A stretch of DNA of 64,000 nucleotides, taken from positions 62,001-126,000 of the forward strand of contig NZ_QXMH01000005.1 of NCBI RefSeq assembly GCF_003568665.1, written 5' to 3'. The position numbers and the translations under genes are program-made. This DNA comes from Chitinophaga alhagiae (GTDB lineage: Bacteria > Bacteroidota > Bacteroidia > Chitinophagales > Chitinophagaceae). Below are positions 61,752 to 64,000 of the stretch, piece after piece. Position 1 is the first letter of the stretch. Every line of letters begins with the position of its first letter. The notes under the pieces were generated by a model. That model did not search any database, was not told the origin of the DNA, and was given only the letters and a program-made list of their open reading frames with translations.

Positions 61752-63920
61752 TTATAAATTTTCGTTGAGGTAGTCTTCCGTTCTGTCTATTCCCAGGCTC
61801 ATAAAGATGCCAATGAAGAAATTGCGTGTAGCCGGGAGTGTTAGCGGTACTTTGTTGGCCCCGTTGAAACTGTATTCGTAACCAAATACCTGCTTGGTAC
61901 CCAGCACGTTGTTTACGCCGAACGCGATCACTGTAAAATCTTTTTCCTTCCATTGCGGGAACAGGGACAGCATGTGGGCAAGGCTGAGGTTCAATACGCT
62001 GTATGCCTTGGTGGTACCCTTGTCCCGTAACTGGCCGGTTGCTGAAATGTCGTAGTACGGGCGGCCTGCCGCATAGGCATAAGAGAGGTTCACGCTGGTG
62101 CGGATGGGCTCAAAAAAACGTTTGGCCACTACAGACAGCGTATGCGGAGCGGCAAAGGAGGGCGCCAGCATGCCCGGGTAGTTGAGGTGCTCCCTTTTGG
62201 TATGCAGGTAAGAATAGCTCACCCAGTAGTCCAGCAGGGGAATACTTTTTTTATCGCGCCAGAAAAATTCAAACCCCTCTGCGTGGCCGCTGCCGTTCAT
62301 GGCGGGCTGGCCTGTTGTTTTCAGCAGGCGGTCGTATTGTTTGTAAAACAGCTCCGCCCTGAAGAGGCGGTTATTGCCGTGGCGCAGGTAATTCAGGATG
62401 TAGTGCGTAGCCCTGGCCTGCGGCATCTCCGGGTGGGCCAGCAGGTAAGGGTTGTCCGCTTTCTGGTAAAAGACGCCGTAGGCCGCGTTCAGTTGTGAGC
62501 CGTTGCCCAGGCGGTAGGCGAGGCTGAGCCGCGGGGCCAGCACCGCGTCCCGCAGCAGGCGGGAGTGCTCAAACCGCAAGCCGGTGCGCAGCGCCAGCGA
62601 AGTGGTCAGCGTCCATTCCATCTCCGCAAAGGCCGCGTACAGCTCATCATGCCAGCCCAGTTGTACTTCGCCGCCCGCGCGCAATACCTGGTTGCCGGGA
62701 AAATAGCGGCTGAGCACGGCGCGCGCCTGGGCAAAGTTATCCGTTACGCTGCTGTCCCCTTCTTTCCGGAGGTATGGCGCATGCGGGATGTGTACGGGGT
62801 GCTTGAAGGCGTCTGTTACTGTTTTTCGTATATCCGTTGCGTTATGGTTGAAGGCGCCAGCCAGGTCAAGCCGCAAGTGTTTTCCCGGCGTGCTGCGGTG
62901 GCTGATGTTCACGTACAGGTTGCGGTCTTCAGACATAAAGCCGTTGCGCAGCGCCGTGCTGTCCACATCTTTGCGGTACAGGCCGGCATGGTGATAGCCG
63001 AAATTGGCGTATACTTTCAGCAGGCCCGTTTTCCCGGTTTTGGCCCTGAGGTTGGCTTCCGTAATGGAATAGGCCGGCCCTTCCGCATACTCCGGGTTTT
63101 GCGGTACAAGGCGCGCATAATACTCCCAGGTCATATAACGGGTGTTGAGGCTGAAGCTGCTGCGTTTGTTTGGGGCAAGGCGCTGTACGCCGGCAACGGC
63201 TACCATGGGTGAAATGCCGATAACGGCGGACGATTTGTCCGGCAGGTCTTGCGTTTCCAGCACCAGCGCCCCGCTGAGGCCCTGGCCATAGAGCGCTGAA
63301 TAACCGCCGCTGCTGAACACAATGCCGTCAAACAAAAAAGGAGAAGAGATACGGTTGAATTGCGGCAAACCGGGCAGCGAAGCAAAATAGGGTTGCGGCA
63401 CCAGCGTGCCGTCTATAAATTGCCGGGTTTCAAGACCGGTGCCGCCTCTCACAAAAAGCCCTTCCCTTTCGCCTATTTGCTGCGCGCCGGGCAGGGTACG
63501 CACGGCATTGGCAACATCCCCGCCGTTGCCGGCAACAGACACTACGTCCATGGCGGTCATCACCGCGCCTTTACTTTTGTCTCCCGCCATAAAGCTGCCG
63601 GCAGATACCACCACCGGCTCCAGGGTGGCGGGGTCTCTTTCCAGTTTTACCGTTACGGGTATGCCCGCCTGTATCGGCATTTCCCGGGTTTTGTAGCCAA
63701 GGTAGCTCACCTGCAGGCGGAGCGCGCCGCCGGCGCGGGTCTGGAACCGGAAGGCGCCCGTGGAGTCTGTAGTGGCGCCGTCTACTGTGCCGGCAATGGC
63801 CACACCGGCCCCTTCCAGCGGGTGACCGTTTTTATCTGTCACCCTGCCAATAATCTGTTGCGAAAAGGCGTTATAAGAAGCCGTAATGGCGAGCAGAAAA
63901 AAGATGCAGAAGGTTTTCAT
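61752..63920 (-). CDS. TonB-dependent outer-membrane receptor
   Basis: A 722-residue protein: signal peptide to about residue 20 (TASYNAFSQ), a carboxypeptidase-regulatory-like domain (about 22-105; IIGRVTDKNGHPLEGAGVAI), a plug domain (about 115-225; VRTLPGAQQIGEREGLFVRGG, in part), and a 22-strand barrel. It is not a SusC, since it lacks the long SusC chain (about 1000 residues) and no SusD follows. Substrate unknown: a metal chelate or small metabolite is likely. A TPR-like secreted protein follows after 14 bp. An inverted repeat upstream (63933-63957) may be a regulator site. Confidence 0.93.
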   Translation of the reverse strand: MKTFCIFFLLAITASYNAFSQQIIGRVTDKNGHPLEGAGVAIAGTVDGATTDSTGAFRFQTRAGGALRLQVSYLGYKTREMPIQAGIPVTVKLERDPATLEPVVVSAGSFMAGDKSKGAVMTAMDVVSVAGNGGDVANAVRTLPGAQQIGEREGLFVRGGTGLETRQFIDGTLVPQPYFASLPGLPQFNRISSPFLFDGIVFSSGGYSALYGQGLSGALVLETQDLPDKSSAVIGISPMVAVAGVQRLAPNKRSSFSLNTRYMTWEYYARLVPQNPEYAEGPAYSITEANLRAKTGKTGLLKVYANFGYHHAGLYRKDVDSTALRNGFMSEDRNLYVNISHRSTPGKHLRLDLAGAFNHNATDIRKTVTDAFKHPVHIPHAPYLRKEGDSSVTDNFAQARAVLSRYFPGNQVLRAGGEVQLGWHDELYAAFAEMEWTLTTSLALRTGLRFEHSRLLRDAVLAPRLSLAYRLGNGSQLNAAYGVFYQKADNPYLLAHPEMPQARATHYILNYLRHGNNRLFRAELFYKQYDRLLKTTGQPAMNGSGHAEGFEFFWRDKKSIPLLDYWVSYSYLHTKREHLNYPGMLAPSFAAPHTLSVVAKRFFEPIRTSVNLSYAYAAGRPYYDISATGQLRDKGTTKAYSVLNLSLAHMLSLFPQWKEKDFTVIAFGVNNVLGTKQVFGYEYSFNGANKVPLTLPATRNFFIGIFMSLGIDRTEDYLNENL

Positions 63921-63932
63921 ATCCGCTGTTTT

Positions 63933-63957
63933 TTGTGCAAAATATCTTGCTGCACAA
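63933..63957. promoter_or_regulatory. Inverted repeat upstream of the TonB-dependent receptor gene
   Basis: Perfect 7-bp arms TTGTGCA and TGCACAA are separated by 11 bases. The repeat begins 13 bp before the receptor ATG and overlaps a reverse-strand TATTTTG that resembles a -7 box, so it is a plausible operator. Confidence 0.45.
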
Positions 63958-64000
63958 GTACTTGCGGCCGGAATGCGACGAGTGGGGCAAATCCCGCAAC

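Overview
The window comes from a member of the Bacteroidota, most likely a Chitinophaga-like genus of the Chitinophagaceae (inference). Supporting signs are the -33/-7 promoters of the TTTG-N19/20-TAnnTTTG type, scarce Shine-Dalgarno sequences, moderately high GC, a TonB-dependent receptor with a carboxypeptidase-like N-terminal domain, DUF3276, DUF2911, the futalosine-route enzyme MqnA, and FtsX/MacB-type permeases without a partner ATPase. It is ordinary chromosome: I see no rRNA, tRNA, CRISPR array, prophage or insertion sequence. Most of it is core metabolism and information processing in short operons that switch strand often.

Layout. 1-9.7 kb: gyrA (cut by the left edge), a LYS9-like saccharopine reductase, a cysteine-free sirtuin, an EVE protein, a LutA-like protein, ribH, a TPR membrane protein, pdhA, recF and DUF1328. 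9.8-20.9 kb: an MFS exporter, an NADP-binding protein, mqnA, purB, an FKBP lipoprotein preceded by a 48-bp triplicated leader, nrnA, ndk and pyruvate carboxylase. 21-28.3 kb: an AraC regulator, xerD, a transthyretin-like protein, and a signalling operon (small acidic-loop protein, 7-TM protein, histidine kinase, LuxR-type regulator) followed by a DUF2911 protein. 28.4-37.6 kb: a PIG-L hydrolase operon with two tiny membrane proteins and a sodium:solute symporter, DUF486, an FtsX permease, pyrB and pyrR. 37.7-50.6 kb: an outer-membrane protein, an exported PrxQ, P5C dehydrogenase, prfB with a programmed frameshift, a TspO-like protein, pgi, DUF3276, an ABC exporter, a ClC protein divergent from a Crp/Fnr regulator, and purC. 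50.7-64 kb: a Rof-like protein, MgtC, an EamA transporter, a GT-C-like membrane protein divergent from a UbiA/DprE2/HAD operon, a patatin operon with an MsbA-like ABC exporter, and a TonB-dependent receptor with a TPR partner.

The points most worth following are these. (1) The UbiA-SDR-HAD operon matches the mycobacterial decaprenyl-phosphoryl-arabinose pathway but has no dprE1 beside it. (2) prfB shifts frame at a CUU UAA C site instead of the usual UGA. (3) The 48-bp repeats ahead of the FKBP gene carry phased inverted repeats, one with a compensatory base-pair change. (4) Two tiny membrane-protein genes are coupled to the symporter. (5) There are candidate operators at the crp/clc divergent promoter and upstream of the two-component operon. 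Eight genes appear to use GTG or TTG starts. Short tandem duplications recur between genes.
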